Of a stretch of 64,000 bases of DNA, positions 1-8,979 are shown piece after piece; positions within the stretch are counted from its first letter, which is position 1, and the number at the start of each line of letters is the position of its first letter. Both the position numbers and the translations under genes were made by a program. The notes under the pieces were generated by a model, which ran no database searches, was not told the origin of the DNA, and saw only the letters and a list, made by a program, of their open reading frames with translations. Source of the stretch: Micromonospora sediminimaris (GTDB lineage Bacteria; Actinomycetota; Actinomycetes; Mycobacteriales; Micromonosporaceae); NCBI GenBank assembly GCA_900112325.1, contig FOLJ01000001.1, positions 1-64,000 of the forward strand. The letters are read 5' to 3'.

Positions 1-915
1 CCCCGCTGGCTTCGGCGCCGCTGGCGGCTGCGCGGCGAGCCAGGCCGCGTCCGGCTCGGGCTCGGGCCGCAGCGACGGCCATCGTGACCAGCCGGCGAGC
101 AGGGTGTACGTGACCGCGGCAGCGAAGGCCGGCAGCAGCAGGTTGCCGTAGGGCACCGGCAGCACCCCGAAGAACAGCTCGATCCCGCCGGCCCGCAGGT
201 CCGCCGGCTTGCTGAAGCGCGTGCCGTCCGGGGCGCTGGCCAGCAGCCGCTGATAGCTGGCCAGGCCGACCCGACGCCCGACCTGCCAGGCGACCAATCC
301 GGCGGCGAGCCCACCGGCCGCCGCGACGACCAGCCCGACCGGCCCCCGGTGGCGACGCAGCAGGAACCACACGGCGAGCGCGGTGAGCACCCCGAACGCC
401 AGCCCGAGCAGGCTGAACCATCCGTCCGCGGCGATCGGCTGTTCCGGTTGCGCCTGGCCGTACACCGCGCCGTCGCCACTCTTGACGACCGGCGTGGCCG
501 GCGCGACCGCCGCCCAGAGCCACCCCAGCGGCGCCCCCAGCAGGCCCAGGACCAAAACCGTCGCCGCCCCGAACGCCGCCACTCGGCCACGCCCACCCGG
601 CCTGCCGGCGGTCGAATCGACGGCCTCGGCGGAGAGCACCGCGGCCCCCGCAGCCGGGTCGCTGCTCGACTCGGTGGCCGCAGCCGCCGGCCCGTCGACC
701 TCGGCGGCCAGCCCGGCGACCTTGCCACCCGGCTCGGTGGTCTCGGTACCCGGCGCGGCGGCCTCGGCGGTCGGCTGGCTCGCCGACTCGGTAGCCGCCA
801 CGGCGGCGTCCGTCGCCGGCTGGCTTGTCGATCTGGTCGTCGGCTCGGTCGACGAATTCGGCAGGGCAGCCGACGGCCGGGCGGGCGGTTCGGCGGCGGG
901 GGTGGTCGGGCTCAC
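1..915 (-). CDS. DUF2567-type membrane protein (3' end cut by window edge)
   Basis: Function unknown. The frame starts at GTG 915 (GAGG about 8 nt upstream) and stays open to position 1, so at least 305 residues are present and the C-terminus lies outside. The first ~110 residues are Ala/Pro/Thr/Glu-rich and look disordered. Hydrophobic segments follow near residues 115-135, 162-185, 190-212 and 257-272. The order (helix, then a GWLWAAVAP-like stretch, a short extracellular part and further helices) resembles the actinobacterial DUF2567 family, recognised from memory. It lies downstream of the ParA-like gene on the same strand with 94 bp between them, so cotranscription is possible. No catalytic motif is visible. 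Confidence 0.7.
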   Translation of the reverse strand, partial: MSPTTPAAEPPARPSAALPNSSTEPTTRSTSQPATDAAVAATESASQPTAEAAAPGTETTEPGGKVAGLAAEVDGPAAAATESSSDPAAGAAVLSAEAVDSTAGRPGGRGRVAAFGAATVLVLGLLGAPLGWLWAAVAPATPVVKSGDGAVYGQAQPEQPIAADGWFSLLGLAFGVLTALAVWFLLRRHRGPVGLVVAAAGGLAAGLVAWQVGRRVGLASYQRLLASAPDGTRFSKPADLRAGGIELFFGVLPVPYGNLLLPAFAAAVTYTLLAGWSRWPSLRPEPEPDAAWLAAQPPAAPKPAG

Positions 916-1009
916 CCGATGATCCTCGCAGCTACCGTCGTCGGTCGTACACCGTGTCGCGGCAGCAGGTGCCGCGAGCCGCCCGGCCGACCGGTATCCC
1001 GCGTGTCGG

Positions 1010-2425
1010 TCAGCGGCCGAACGGCTCCAGCATCGCCGAGGCGGCCCGCAGCCAGGCCTGGCGGGTCTCGCCCTGGAGTTGGTGGTACTCGATCGACGAG
1101 CCGGTCTCCAGCGCCGGGTCGTACGGCACCACGGTCACCGCGCGGGTCCGGGTGGCGAAGTGCTTCTCCAGGTCGCCCTGCAACGGCAACCGGCCCGGGG
1201 TGGGGCAGGAGATCAGCGTGACGGCGTTGTCGGCCAGCTGACCCATCCCCTCCTCGTGCAGCAGGTCGAGCATCCAGTCTGCGCTGAACGCGGCGTCCTC
1301 GCGGGGCACCGTGGTGACCACCAGCTGATCGGCGGCCTGCATGACGGTACGCCAGTTCGGGCTCTCCACGTTGTTGCCGGTGTCCACACAGATCACGTCG
1401 TGGGTGCGACGCAGCAGCTCCAGCACCCGCTTGACGGTGAACTGGTCCAGCCGTTGGGCGAACCGGGGGCTCTCCTCACCGGCGAGCACGTCGTACGACC
1501 CGTCGGAGGCGTGCCGCAGATAGTCGTCCAGGATCTCCAGCAGCTCCGCCCCCTCCCGGATCTCGATCTGCACGAGATCGGCGACCAGGTGCCGGATCGT
1601 TCGGGCATGCCGGGCGCTGCCGGCGCGCAGCCCGAGGGTGCCGCGTAGCTCGTTGTCGTCCCAGGCCAGCACGCCTCGGCCGCGTACGCTGCCGACGGTC
1701 GCCGCGGCCAGCACGGTGGCCGTGGTCTTGTGCACCCCGCCCTTCGGGTTGGCGAAGGCGATCACCCGGGGGGTGCCCAGGTCGCGCCGGAGCACGGCGG
1801 CGGCCCGTTCGAGGTCGCTGCCGGCGCTCTGCGCACGCCACTCGATGCGCCCGGGGCGGCCGGCCACGGTGGCCGGCGGCAGCACAGCCGGCGGCGGGGT
1901 CGGCGGGGCCACGGCCGGCAAGGGTGCCACCGGCGGTGCCACGGCAGGGGGCGCCATCGCTGCCGAGGGCGGCTGATAGCCGTTGTCCAGCAGGGCGTAC
2001 CGGGACTCCACCGGCGGCGCGGCGTGCCGGTAGCCGTTGTCCAGCAGGTTGTACCGGGACTCCATCGGCTCCGGCCGGCGCGGCTCCGGCACCGCCGGGT
2101 ACGGCGGCTGCGCCGGCTGTCCCCGGTAGGGCTGGGCCGGATGCGCCGGGTCGACCCGGTAGGCAGGTTCGGCGCGGTAGGCCGGCTCCTCCCCGTACGA
2201 CCGGTCCGCCGGCTGGCCGACGGCCGGCGCCCGCCCCGCGTAGCCGGTGCCGGGCCCCCGCCGCGGCAACGGCTCAGGTGACGGTGACGGCGGTGGCTCC
2301 TCGGCCCGCCGCTCGGTGGCGGCCGGCTCTGCGCTGCGTCCGCCGAGGCGGGCTCGGTCGAGCAGCGCCCGCCACCGCGGTGCGGGTTCGGCGGGCCGTC
2401 CCCAACCGGTCTCGCTGCCCTCCAC
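1010..2425 (-). CDS. MinD/ParA-family ATPase with long proline-rich N-terminus
   Basis: Probable P-loop ATPase of the MinD/ParA superfamily, whose members position proteins, DNA or secretion machines on membranes or nucleoids; its cargo is unknown. GTG 2425 is chosen because GGGGAGG lies 8 nt upstream; an in-frame GTG at 2518 would add 31 residues without a good ribosome site. Residues 1 to ~210 are Pro/Ala/Arg-rich and contain two near-identical segments (ESRYNLLDNGYR and ESRYALLDNGYQ). The ATPase domain begins near 220 with a deviant Walker A, NPKGGVHKTT, in which His replaces the usual Gly before the Lys. A signature VICVDTGNN-like segment follows. The upstream neighbour is a membrane-anchored protein, a possible partner. 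Confidence 0.8.
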   Translation of the reverse strand: MEGSETGWGRPAEPAPRWRALLDRARLGGRSAEPAATERRAEEPPPSPSPEPLPRRGPGTGYAGRAPAVGQPADRSYGEEPAYRAEPAYRVDPAHPAQPYRGQPAQPPYPAVPEPRRPEPMESRYNLLDNGYRHAAPPVESRYALLDNGYQPPSAAMAPPAVAPPVAPLPAVAPPTPPPAVLPPATVAGRPGRIEWRAQSAGSDLERAAAVLRRDLGTPRVIAFANPKGGVHKTTATVLAAATVGSVRGRGVLAWDDNELRGTLGLRAGSARHARTIRHLVADLVQIEIREGAELLEILDDYLRHASDGSYDVLAGEESPRFAQRLDQFTVKRVLELLRRTHDVICVDTGNNVESPNWRTVMQAADQLVVTTVPREDAAFSADWMLDLLHEEGMGQLADNAVTLISCPTPGRLPLQGDLEKHFATRTRAVTVVPYDPALETGSSIEYHQLQGETRQAWLRAASAMLEPFGR

Positions 2426-2521
2426 GGATCGCCTCCCCAGCGCTTCGGTCTCCGTCTGACAGGCTACGAACGAAAGCCTACTGAGGCCACACCGGGCGAC
2501 AACCGGATGTGTCGACAACCG

Positions 2522-3565
2522 TCAAGGTGCCGACTCTGGATCATCCTCGTCGACGGTGTCTGCCGAGGTCGAGGGCGTCCATGTCGAAGCCGAAGGCGCG
2601 GGTGCGGGCGGCGACGGAGACGGTGACGGATCCGTCACCTCCGGCGGTGTCAGCGAGCGGTCCGCCACTGTCGGCTCCGGCGCGGGCGGGCCCTCGGTGG
2701 CGGCTGTGGTGGCACTTGCGGTGGCGGAGACGGTGGCGCTCGCCGTCGGTTCCGGCGTGGCCGTCCGGTCAACCGGCGGCCGGACCACATCTCGCTGCTC
2801 CGGCAGCGGCGGGGTGAAGACGGTCCGCTCCAACCGCCGAACCTCCGGAGCCGGATCCACCACCCGCACCCCGGAGCGGGCCGCGACGCCGCGTAGCTTC
2901 GCCGGCTCGGCGCGTACCACCAGGGCGTAGAGGCAGGCGCACTCGGCCCGGAACGCGGCCGCCTCCGCCGCCGCGACCTGGGCGCCGCTGAGGTACAGGC
3001 CGCGCAGTTCGCGCTCCTCCGGGCCACCACCGCCCAACGCGGTGGCCCGGGCCCGGTAGTCGGCGGCCTCCCGCTCCTTGCGCTCGGCGAGTTTGATCAT
3101 TCCGGCCGTCACGTCCTCCGGCACCCGCTGGGTCGGAATACGGACGATCTCGGTCTGCCGCTCCGGCAGCGGCACCCGTCCGAACACCACCGCGACCCCC
3201 ACGTCACCGACCACCGCGGCGAGTCGGGCCGGGGTGAGGTACTCGGTGAGCGAGACGAGGGCGTACGTGCCGTCGCCGAGCGAGCCGGCCAGCGCGGCCA
3301 GGTCGGCCGCCGCGGTCGCCTCGTAACGGGGGATGGAGTCGCCCTCGACCACGCCCACCCGGGTCACCTCGCCGACCGTGCGGTCCGGCACGGGCGGGCC
3401 ACCGGTGGCGAGCACGGCCGTGGCCAGCACCGTGGTGCACGACAGCATCGCCACCCAGCCGAGCAGCGGAGTGCGGCTCGGGCCATGGCCGAGCCGGGTC
3501 ACCGTGGCCGCGAGGCGGGGCAGCAGTCGCTGGTCCAACTTCCGCAGCAGATCGCCGGCGCGCAC
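2522..3565 (-). CDS. membrane-anchored protein of unknown function
   Basis: No family recognised. GTG 3565 is preceded by GAGGGG at suitable spacing and gives 347 residues. One transmembrane segment lies near residues 34-56 after a basic N-terminus, so the rest is probably outside the membrane. A globular middle (about 60-235) contains a charged, helix-prone stretch around 150-175 (KLAERKEREAADYRARA). The last ~100 residues are a Pro/Ser/Thr-rich tail, typical of a wall-spanning or disordered region. It ends 96 bp before the ParA/MinD-like ATPase on the same strand. A ParA-type ATPase next to a membrane protein suggests, without proof, that the two work together. Confidence 0.65.
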   Translation of the reverse strand: MRAGDLLRKLDQRLLPRLAATVTRLGHGPSRTPLLGWVAMLSCTTVLATAVLATGGPPVPDRTVGEVTRVGVVEGDSIPRYEATAAADLAALAGSLGDGTYALVSLTEYLTPARLAAVVGDVGVAVVFGRVPLPERQTEIVRIPTQRVPEDVTAGMIKLAERKEREAADYRARATALGGGGPEERELRGLYLSGAQVAAAEAAAFRAECACLYALVVRAEPAKLRGVAARSGVRVVDPAPEVRRLERTVFTPPLPEQRDVVRPPVDRTATPEPTASATVSATASATTAATEGPPAPEPTVADRSLTPPEVTDPSPSPSPPAPAPSASTWTPSTSADTVDEDDPESAP

Positions 3566-3606
3566 GGGCGGTCCCCTCGTCGGTCGGTCGGAACGGGTGG
3601 GACGCG

Positions 3607-4551
3607 TCAGTCGCGGAGGATCTCCAACGTGCGTCCCAGATCGTCAGGGTAGTCGCTGACGAAGCGGACCTCGTCCCCCGTACGGGGGTGCTCGAAGCTC
3701 AACTCTCTGGCGTGCAACCACTGCCGGTCCAGTCCGAGCCGGGCGGCGAGTGTCGGATCGGCGCCGTACGTGAGGTCACCCACGCACGGATGCCGCAGCG
3801 TCGAGAAGTGCACCCGGATCTGGTGCGTACGGCCGGTTTCCAGCCGCACGTCGACCAGGCTCGCGGACGGAAACGCCTCGATGGTGTCGTAGTGGGTGAT
3901 GCTCGGCTTACCGCCGGAGACCACCGCCCAGCGGTAGTCGTGGTGCGGATGCCTGTCGATCGGGGCGTCGATGGTGCCCCGCAACGGGTCCAGGTGGCCC
4001 TGCACCACCGCGTGGTAGCGCTTCTCCACCTCCCGATACTTGAAGGCCCGCTTCAGCACGCTGTACGCCTGCTCGCTCTTGGCCACCACCATGACCCCTG
4101 TGGTGCCGACGTCGAGGCGGTGCACGACGCCCTGACGCTCGGCGGCGCCGCTGGTGGCGATGGTGTGCCCGATCGCGGCGAGCCCGCCGATCACGGTCGG
4201 GCCGGTCCAGCCGGGACTGGGATGCGCGGCCACGCCGACCGGCTTGTCCACCACCACGATGTCGTCGTCGGCGTACACCACCCGCAGGCCGGGCACCGCC
4301 TGGGGCACCACCACCGGCGCCGTGGCCGGCGCGGGCAGCGTCACCTCCAGCCAGGAGCCCGCCCGCACCTTGTGCGAGTTGGGTCGTACCGCACCGTCCA
4401 CCAGCGCTTCCCCGGCATCGACGAGCGCGGCGGCGGCGGTACGGGACAGGCCGAACAGCCGGGCAACGGCCTGGTCCAGTCGCATCCCGTCGAGTCCGTC
4501 GGGCACCGGCAGGCTCCGCTGGTCGCCGCCAGCGGCGAAGGTGGCCGTCAC
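3607..4551 (-). CDS. rluD: RluD-family 23S rRNA pseudouridine synthase
   Basis: Isomerises uridine to pseudouridine in RNA, probably 23S rRNA. Residues ~15-75 form an S4 RNA-binding domain ([16 protein letters not shown]). The catalytic domain follows with the RluA-family signature [12 protein letters not shown], in which Asp is the catalytic residue, and [13 protein letters not shown] further on. Length (314 aa) is normal for the family. GTG 4551 overlaps the lspA stop as GTGA, indicating translational coupling. An lspA-rluD pair is common in actinobacteria. Substrate specificity (RluA, RluC or RluD sites) cannot be told from sequence alone. Confidence 0.93.
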   Translation of the reverse strand: MTATFAAGGDQRSLPVPDGLDGMRLDQAVARLFGLSRTAAAALVDAGEALVDGAVRPNSHKVRAGSWLEVTLPAPATAPVVVPQAVPGLRVVYADDDIVVVDKPVGVAAHPSPGWTGPTVIGGLAAIGHTIATSGAAERQGVVHRLDVGTTGVMVVAKSEQAYSVLKRAFKYREVEKRYHAVVQGHLDPLRGTIDAPIDRHPHHDYRWAVVSGGKPSITHYDTIEAFPSASLVDVRLETGRTHQIRVHFSTLRHPCVGDLTYGADPTLAARLGLDRQWLHARELSFEHPRTGDEVRFVSDYPDDLGRTLEILRD

Positions 4552-5228
4552 GCCCGCTCCCGCCGTCCGCCGTCGGTGTCGCTCTGATCGCCGGCCCCGG
4601 CGGGCTGCCGGTCCGCGGTGCCGCCACCGGCCGGTGGGTCTTCCCGGTCGGTGGCACTGCGCCGGCCGTCGGGCAGCGCCCGGGTGCCGTCGCGCTGGCG
4701 TCCGGTGAACTCCAGCGCGACGGCGAGCAGCACACCGCAGACCAGGGCACTGTCTGCGACGTTGAAGATCGGGAAGACCCGACCGTACGGGTCGAAGACG
4801 CTGAACATGTCGACCACGTGCCCGACGAACCAGCCCGGCGCCCGGAAGATCCGGTCGAGCAGATTGCCGGTGACGCCACCGACCACCAGGCCCAGCGCGA
4901 CCGCCCACGGCGCCGAGCGCAACGTCCGCGCCATCCAGGCGATCCAGCCCAGCACCCCGATCGCGATGATCGGGAAGATGAAGGTGTAGTCCTTGCCCAG
5001 ACTCCACGCGGCCCCGCTGTTGCGGGTCAGCGACAGGTAGAGCGCCCCACCCAGCAGTCGCACCGGCTCGCGGTCGCTGAGTTCCTGGAGGGACAGGTGC
5101 TTGGTCAACAGGTCGACGGCCAACGCGAACACCGCAAGCGAGAGGAGGATCGTGACGGCTCGGCGCCGCGGTCTCGTGGCGGTGCCCGACCCGGTGGTGC
5201 CGGATCCAGCGGGCGGTGCTGCGCTCAT
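4548..5228 (-). CDS. lspA: lipoprotein signal peptidase (signal peptidase II)
   Basis: Membrane aspartyl protease that removes signal peptides from diacylglyceryl-modified prolipoproteins. Four hydrophobic segments are visible. The conserved motifs are present: [19 protein letters not shown] with the first catalytic Asp, and FNVADSAL with the second. ATG 5228 (226 aa) is chosen because GGGGAG lies just upstream; an in-frame GTG at 5279 lacks one. The C-terminal ~45 residues are a polar Asp/Arg/Gly-rich extension beyond the family core, as often seen in actinomycetes. It is translationally coupled to rluD by a 4-bp overlap. Confidence 0.94.
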   Translation of the reverse strand: MSAAPPAGSGTTGSGTATRPRRRAVTILLSLAVFALAVDLLTKHLSLQELSDREPVRLLGGALYLSLTRNSGAAWSLGKDYTFIFPIIAIGVLGWIAWMARTLRSAPWAVALGLVVGGVTGNLLDRIFRAPGWFVGHVVDMFSVFDPYGRVFPIFNVADSALVCGVLLAVALEFTGRQRDGTRALPDGRRSATDREDPPAGGGTADRQPAGAGDQSDTDGGRRERA

Positions 5229-5295
5229 CTGCTCCCCATCGACTATCGCGGCGGTACGGTCGCACCGCTGCGCACCCACGCCGGGGAACGTGCCG

Positions 5296-5715
5296 TCAGC
5301 GCCGCTCCTCCAGCTGCTTGCAGGTCACGCAGAGAGTGGCCGACGGGAACGCGGCCAGCCGCTCCACCGGGATGGGGTTGCCGCATCGCTCGCACCAGCC
5401 GTAGCCACCCTCATCGAGACGCTCAAGGGCGCGCTCGACCTGCGTGATCCGTTCCAGGATGCTGTTGGCGAGGGAGATCTCCTGCTCCCGCTCGAACGTC
5501 TTGGTGCCGGTGTCGGCCTGGTCGTCCCCGGCCGAGTCGGTGAGGCGGTCGCGCTGCAGCTCGGTGATCTCGCTCAGCGTCTGATCGTACTCGGCTCGCA
5601 GTTCCTCGTGCCGGGCCGCCAACGCGGCTCGGATCTTCTCGGTCTCCGCGGCGCTGCGGGTGGACTTCGCCGCAGTTTTGCGGCCTGCGGTCCTGGTGTC
5701 GGCTGGCTTGGCCAT
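5296..5715 (-). CDS. TraR/DksA-type zinc-finger protein
   Basis: Small (139 aa) coiled-coil protein with a C-terminal four-Cys zinc finger (WCERCG, then LCVTCK), the layout of the TraR/DksA family. Proteobacterial DksA acts with ppGpp on RNA polymerase; for the actinobacterial members a regulatory role is inferred, not shown. The N-terminus is Lys/Arg/Ala-rich. The centre (about 30-95) is a charged helix pair ending in the common EGGYGWCERCG turn. ATG 5715 follows GAGGGAG at 6 nt. A good promoter lies 120 bp upstream (5838-5866) and a hairpin lies in the leader. Confidence 0.88.
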   Translation of the reverse strand: MAKPADTRTAGRKTAAKSTRSAAETEKIRAALAARHEELRAEYDQTLSEITELQRDRLTDSAGDDQADTGTKTFEREQEISLANSILERITQVERALERLDEGGYGWCERCGNPIPVERLAAFPSATLCVTCKQLEERR

Positions 5716-5801
5716 CGTCGCTCCCTCGGCCACGGAGCCGCGGTTGCCCGCGACGCCTCGACAGGGGCCGCCGCATCGGCCGCCCCAGGTACAAAACGGG
5801 C

Positions 5802-5821
5802 GCGCGGCCACGGGGCCGCGC
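5802..5821 (-). other. hairpin in 5' leader of the TraR/DksA gene
   Basis: Eight-bp perfect stem (GCGCGGCC / GGCCGCGC) with a 4-nt loop. In the direction of transcription it is followed by GCCCGTTTTG, a short T run. It lies between the promoter at 5838-5866 and the start codon at 5715, so it could act as a weak attenuator or simply stabilise the leader. The function is inferred from shape only. Confidence 0.4.
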
Positions 5822-5837
5822 ACTCCGGAGGTTGGCA

Positions 5838-5866
5838 AGGATACGGAACGTAAAGGCGTCCGACAA
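5838..5866 (-). promoter_or_regulatory. promoter of the TraR/DksA gene
   Basis: Reading on the minus strand, TTGTCG (5866-5861) and TATCCT (5843-5838) are separated by exactly 17 bp, matching the vegetative sigma-70 type (-35 TTGACA, -10 TANNNT). The only gene it can serve is the TraR/DksA gene starting at 5715. The 229-bp gap 5716-5944 holds nothing else recognised apart from the leader hairpin. Confidence 0.65.
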
Positions 5867-5944
5867 CGTGCCGCACCGCGACGCCCGTTCCACCCCGGTT
5901 ACTGCCATTTCGGGGCAAAGGGAACGCTAGCAGATGTCCGACAC

Positions 5945-6250
5945 TCAGCCGGTCGGTTCCGCGCCGTCCCGCAGCTGGCTCAGCCGACCGATCAGATCCG
6001 GCCCGGAGGGCGTGACCAGGAAGAGTTTGTCTCTGCTCGCCGCACCGGTGCGGAGCGACACGGCGGCCGGCCGGACGCCGAGCGCGGCAGCCAACGCGCG
6101 ACGGGCGGCCTCGGTGGCCCGACCGTCCGCCGCCGGTGGATGCACCGCGATGACGAGAGCAGGCCCGTGCGGGCCGTCGAACCGGCCACCCACGCGGGCC
6201 CGGGAGGCGCCCGGCTTCACCCGTACGGCGACGACCAGCGCATCGTCCAT
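5945..6250 (-). CDS. DUF167 (YggU) family protein
   Basis: Small soluble protein (101 aa) of the DUF167/YggU family, recognised by VRVKPGASR near the N-terminus, then HPPAADGRATEAARRALAAALGV and the end motif GAASRDKLFLV. The biochemical function is unknown for the family. ATG 6250 is used; an in-frame GTG at 6259, just after the stop of the upstream gene, is an alternative and adds three residues. It is 10 bp downstream of the membrane protein at 6261-6833 and likely cotranscribed with it at the end of the division cluster. Confidence 0.85.
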   Translation of the reverse strand: MDDALVVAVRVKPGASRARVGGRFDGPHGPALVIAVHPPAADGRATEAARRALAAALGVRPAAVSLRTGAASRDKLFLVTPSGPDLIGRLSQLRDGAEPTG

Positions 6251-6260
6251 CGGGGCCACG

Positions 6261-6833
6261 TCAGCGGCGCTCGGTCTCCGCCAGCAACACGGTGTCCGGC
6301 GTGCAGTGCGCGCAGGGGGTGAAACCGAGTTCGACCGCCTCGGCGACGGGCAGCGGCTCGTGCTCCCGGCCGACCAGGTGCGGGCACCCGTCGAGGTGGT
6401 ACCGCGGCCGGCCGTCGACGACCCGCACCTCGTCCGCGAGGCGGGCCACCCGGGCGGCCTGCTCCGCCGTGGTCTCCTCGGCGGCCGGCTCGTCGTCGTA
6501 CTCGTCGGCAACCCCCGACCGCTCGCGCGGCTCGGTAACCGGCGAGCCGGGTGGTTGCCGCCACCCGACATCGCCGGTGTCCACGGTTGCCGAGGTCTGC
6601 TGGTTCGGAATGCCCCACCCACGCCCGTCGCCGTCGCGACGGGTCTGGCCAGCCGTAGCGCCGCTGGGAGCCGAAGCCCGGCCAGCCGCCTGGCGGGCGC
6701 CTGCGACAAGTGCCACGGCGGCCAGCAGGCTGGCCCCGATCGAGACGACCAGCAGCGGGCTGGAGCCACCAGCCAGGCCGAAGACCAGCAGCACCACAGC
6801 GACGAGGATGAGCCCGAGACTGATGACTATCAT
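6261..6833 (-). CDS. membrane protein with C-terminal Cys/His metal-binding-like motif
   Basis: No named family recognised. It has two N-terminal transmembrane helices (about 2-20 and 27-46), a polar linker of ~80 residues, then a compact C-terminal domain (about 135-185) containing YHLDGCPHLVG followed 20 residues later by FTPCAHCTP. The spacing Cys-Pro-His ... Cys-x-x-Cys suggests a zinc or other metal site, somewhat like the N-terminal zinc-binding module of Ada-type proteins. ATG 6833 follows GAGGG. It lies between divIVA and the DUF167 gene, so it is associated with the division cluster. Function unknown. Confidence 0.7.
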   Translation of the reverse strand: MIVISLGLILVAVVLLVFGLAGGSSPLLVVSIGASLLAAVALVAGARQAAGRASAPSGATAGQTRRDGDGRGWGIPNQQTSATVDTGDVGWRQPPGSPVTEPRERSGVADEYDDEPAAEETTAEQAARVARLADEVRVVDGRPRYHLDGCPHLVGREHEPLPVAEAVELGFTPCAHCTPDTVLLAETERR

Positions 6834-6907
6834 GGCTCACCCTCGCCGTGTCGTACCGATGAGGCTGGGCGGGTGATCGCCGCGCTGGCGGCAGTCACCG
6901 ACCCGGT

Positions 6908-7711
6908 TCAGCGACCGGCCTCAAGCGCGCCGGAGCGGCCCCCGCCGTAGGAACCGGCGAGACCCGCCGCAGCGAGCCCGTTGCCGGCAGCCCGGGCGCC
7001 CTCGCCGCGGGTCATCTCGGCCTCCAGGCCCTGACCGCGGCCGTCGAGGTCCCGCAGCTGGCTCTCCAGGTACGCCTTGAGCCGGGTGCGGTACTCGCGC
7101 TCGAACTGCTTGAGCTCCTCGATGTGCTTCTGCAACGCGGTGCGCTTGGCGTCCAGGCCACCCATGGCCTCCTGGTGCCGCTGCCGGGCGTCGCGCTCCA
7201 GCGCGTCCGCCTTGGCACGGGCCTCGCGGGTGACCTCCTCGGCCTTGGAACGGGCCTCGGAGAGCAGCTGGTCGGCCTCGCGGCGAGCGTCGGAGACGTG
7301 GTCGTCCGCGGTGCGCTGGGCCATCATGAGCACGCGCAGCGCCTGCTGCTCGCCGTCCGGGCCGGCCACGGCGCCACCGACACCGACGGAGCGGACCTGC
7401 TCCAGCTCGGCCTGCATGGCGCGGGCGGCCTGCTCGGCGGCGGCCTTGTCGCGCTGCACCCGGTCGAGCTGGGCCTTGACGTCGTTCAGCTCGGCGGCCA
7501 GGCGGGCGTCGCCGCCGGGGCCGGCCGGGGCACCGCCCCGTCCACCGCGCTCCACCTGGGCGCGCAGTTCGTTGTTCTCCTCGATCAGACGGGCGAGTTC
7601 GCGCTCGACCTCGTCCAGGAAGGCGTCGACCTCCTCCTCGTCGTAGCCCCGCTTGCCGATCGGCGGCTTCTTGAAGGCGACGTTGTGGACGTCGGCCGGG
7701 GTCAGCGGCAT
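6908..7711 (-). CDS. divIVA: DivIVA/Wag31 polar growth and division scaffold
   Basis: Coiled-coil membrane-curvature-sensing scaffold that organises polar growth in actinobacteria (Wag31 in mycobacteria). ATG 7711 with GAGGAG 5-6 nt upstream gives [36 protein letters not shown], the canonical DivIVA lipid-binding N-terminus. A first coiled coil runs to ~residue 60, then a Gly/Pro-rich linker and a long second coiled coil (about 80-235). A Gly/Ala-rich tail ends the protein (267 aa). It is the last recognised division gene of the ftsZ-yggS-sepF-yggT-divIVA segment, the usual actinobacterial order. Confidence 0.95.
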   Translation of the reverse strand: MPLTPADVHNVAFKKPPIGKRGYDEEEVDAFLDEVERELARLIEENNELRAQVERGGRGGAPAGPGGDARLAAELNDVKAQLDRVQRDKAAAEQAARAMQAELEQVRSVGVGGAVAGPDGEQQALRVLMMAQRTADDHVSDARREADQLLSEARSKAEEVTREARAKADALERDARQRHQEAMGGLDAKRTALQKHIEELKQFEREYRTRLKAYLESQLRDLDGRGQGLEAEMTRGEGARAAGNGLAAAGLAGSYGGGRSGALEAGR

Positions 7712-7755
7712 CGAAACTCCTCGGGTCAGTTGCGGCCGCGATAGCGCGTCGGTCA

Positions 7756-8061
7756 TCAGGCGGTCCTGATGATCGCCGGCTCTAACACAAACCTCATCAG
7801 CACGAACAGGATAACCAGGAGCACAAGGGAGGCCAGGTCGATGCTCACGGTACCAATTCGCAGCGGAGGGATCACACGCCTCAACGCCCGGAGCGGGGGA
7901 TCAGTGACGCTCCACACGGATTCCAGTCCGGCTGACGCTCCCCGACCGGGCTGCCAGCGTCGGCCGTACTGCAACACCGCGCTGAGTACGAAACGGGCCA
8001 GAAGAACGATCAGAAAGACATACGTGGTCAGGTAGAGAACCTGTAACAAGATCGACAACAC
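7756..8061 (-). CDS. yggT: YggT-family membrane protein
   Basis: Small integral membrane protein (101 aa) with two hydrophobic helices (about 3-25 and 72-95) around a loop with [35 protein letters not shown], the hallmark of the YggT family. It sits between sepF and divIVA in most actinobacteria, which suggests a role in division or envelope organisation, though its mechanism is unknown. GTG 8061 is chosen because homologous proteins, as I recall them, begin with this [10 protein letters not shown] stretch; an upstream TTG at 8094, overlapping the sepF stop, is an alternative that adds 11 residues. Confidence 0.9.
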   Translation of the reverse strand: MLSILLQVLYLTTYVFLIVLLARFVLSAVLQYGRRWQPGRGASAGLESVWSVTDPPLRALRRVIPPLRIGTVSIDLASLVLLVILFVLMRFVLEPAIIRTA

Positions 8062-8090
8062 GGCAGGCGACGTCCCTCGGGTCGGGCGGG

Positions 8091-8786
8091 TCAACTCAGG
8101 CTGAAGAACCCGCCCTCAGCAATCTTGGCCTTGTCCTCCGCGGTGACCTGGACATTGGCCGGTGAGAGCAGGAACACCCGGTTGGTCACGCGCTCGATCG
8201 TACCGCGCAGCCCGAAGGCCAGCCCGGCGGCGAAGTCCACCAGACGGCGGGCATCCGCCTCATCCATCTCGGTGAGGTTGATGATCACCGGCACCCCGTC
8301 GCGGAAGTGCTCGCCGATCGTCCGCGCCTCGCGATAGGTCGTCGGGTGCAACGTGGTGATCTGGTACCGCTGCTCCTCCTCCGGCACCAGCGGGCGCTCA
8401 CGCGGCTGCACCTGCGGCGCCAGGGCGAGATTGTCCCGGGTGTGGTAAGTCAGCGCGCCGGACGGCTCGCCGGTCGACCGGGTGATCGACCGGACACTGG
8501 ACCGCTCCGACCGCTCCGACCGCTCCGGGCGCTCGGACTCCAGCCGTTCGGCCTCACCCAGCCGGCCCGACCGCTCGCTCAGCCGCCCACGGTCACCCAA
8601 CCGTGGACGCGGCGCCGGCGGCTCCTCCGGCTCCTCCTCCTCGTCGGCGAACTCCTCGGCGTACCGGCTCTGCCGGTAGCGCGACTCCCGGTAGCCACCC
8701 TTGTCGTAGCCACCGTCGTCGTAGGCCCGCTCGTCGTCCTCTTCGACCAGTCCGAGCCAGACCCCCGCCTTGCGCAGTGCACCCAT
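8091..8786 (-). CDS. sepF: SepF cell-division protein
   Basis: FtsZ membrane anchor of Gram-positive bacteria, which lack FtsA in actinobacteria. ATG 8786 (GGGAAGG upstream) gives 231 residues. The first ~15 residues form the amphipathic membrane-binding helix ([19 protein letters not shown]). A long acidic/Arg-rich linker of about 110 residues has Tyr-Asp and Ser-Glu-Arg repeats. The C-terminal SepF domain (about 140-231) carries [25 protein letters not shown] and [23 protein letters not shown]. It follows yggS and precedes yggT, the standard order. The linker is longer than in Bacillus SepF. Confidence 0.95.
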   Translation of the reverse strand: MGALRKAGVWLGLVEEDDERAYDDGGYDKGGYRESRYRQSRYAEEFADEEEEPEEPPAPRPRLGDRGRLSERSGRLGEAERLESERPERSERSERSSVRSITRSTGEPSGALTYHTRDNLALAPQVQPRERPLVPEEEQRYQITTLHPTTYREARTIGEHFRDGVPVIINLTEMDEADARRLVDFAAGLAFGLRGTIERVTNRVFLLSPANVQVTAEDKAKIAEGGFFSLS

Positions 8787-8979
8787 CCCCGCGCCCTTCC
8801 CGTCCGCCGTGCGGCACACGCCCCCGCCGTGTCGCCTGTCGCGAGTGGACCATCCCTGCCCACCGGACTGGAACGGCAATCCCCCGACGCGCAATTCGCG
8901 TTGCACGTCACGCCCCCCGTCGCCGGGAAGGCCGTTCCCACAAACAACACTGATGTAATTTGCTTCCCTCGCGGCCAGG

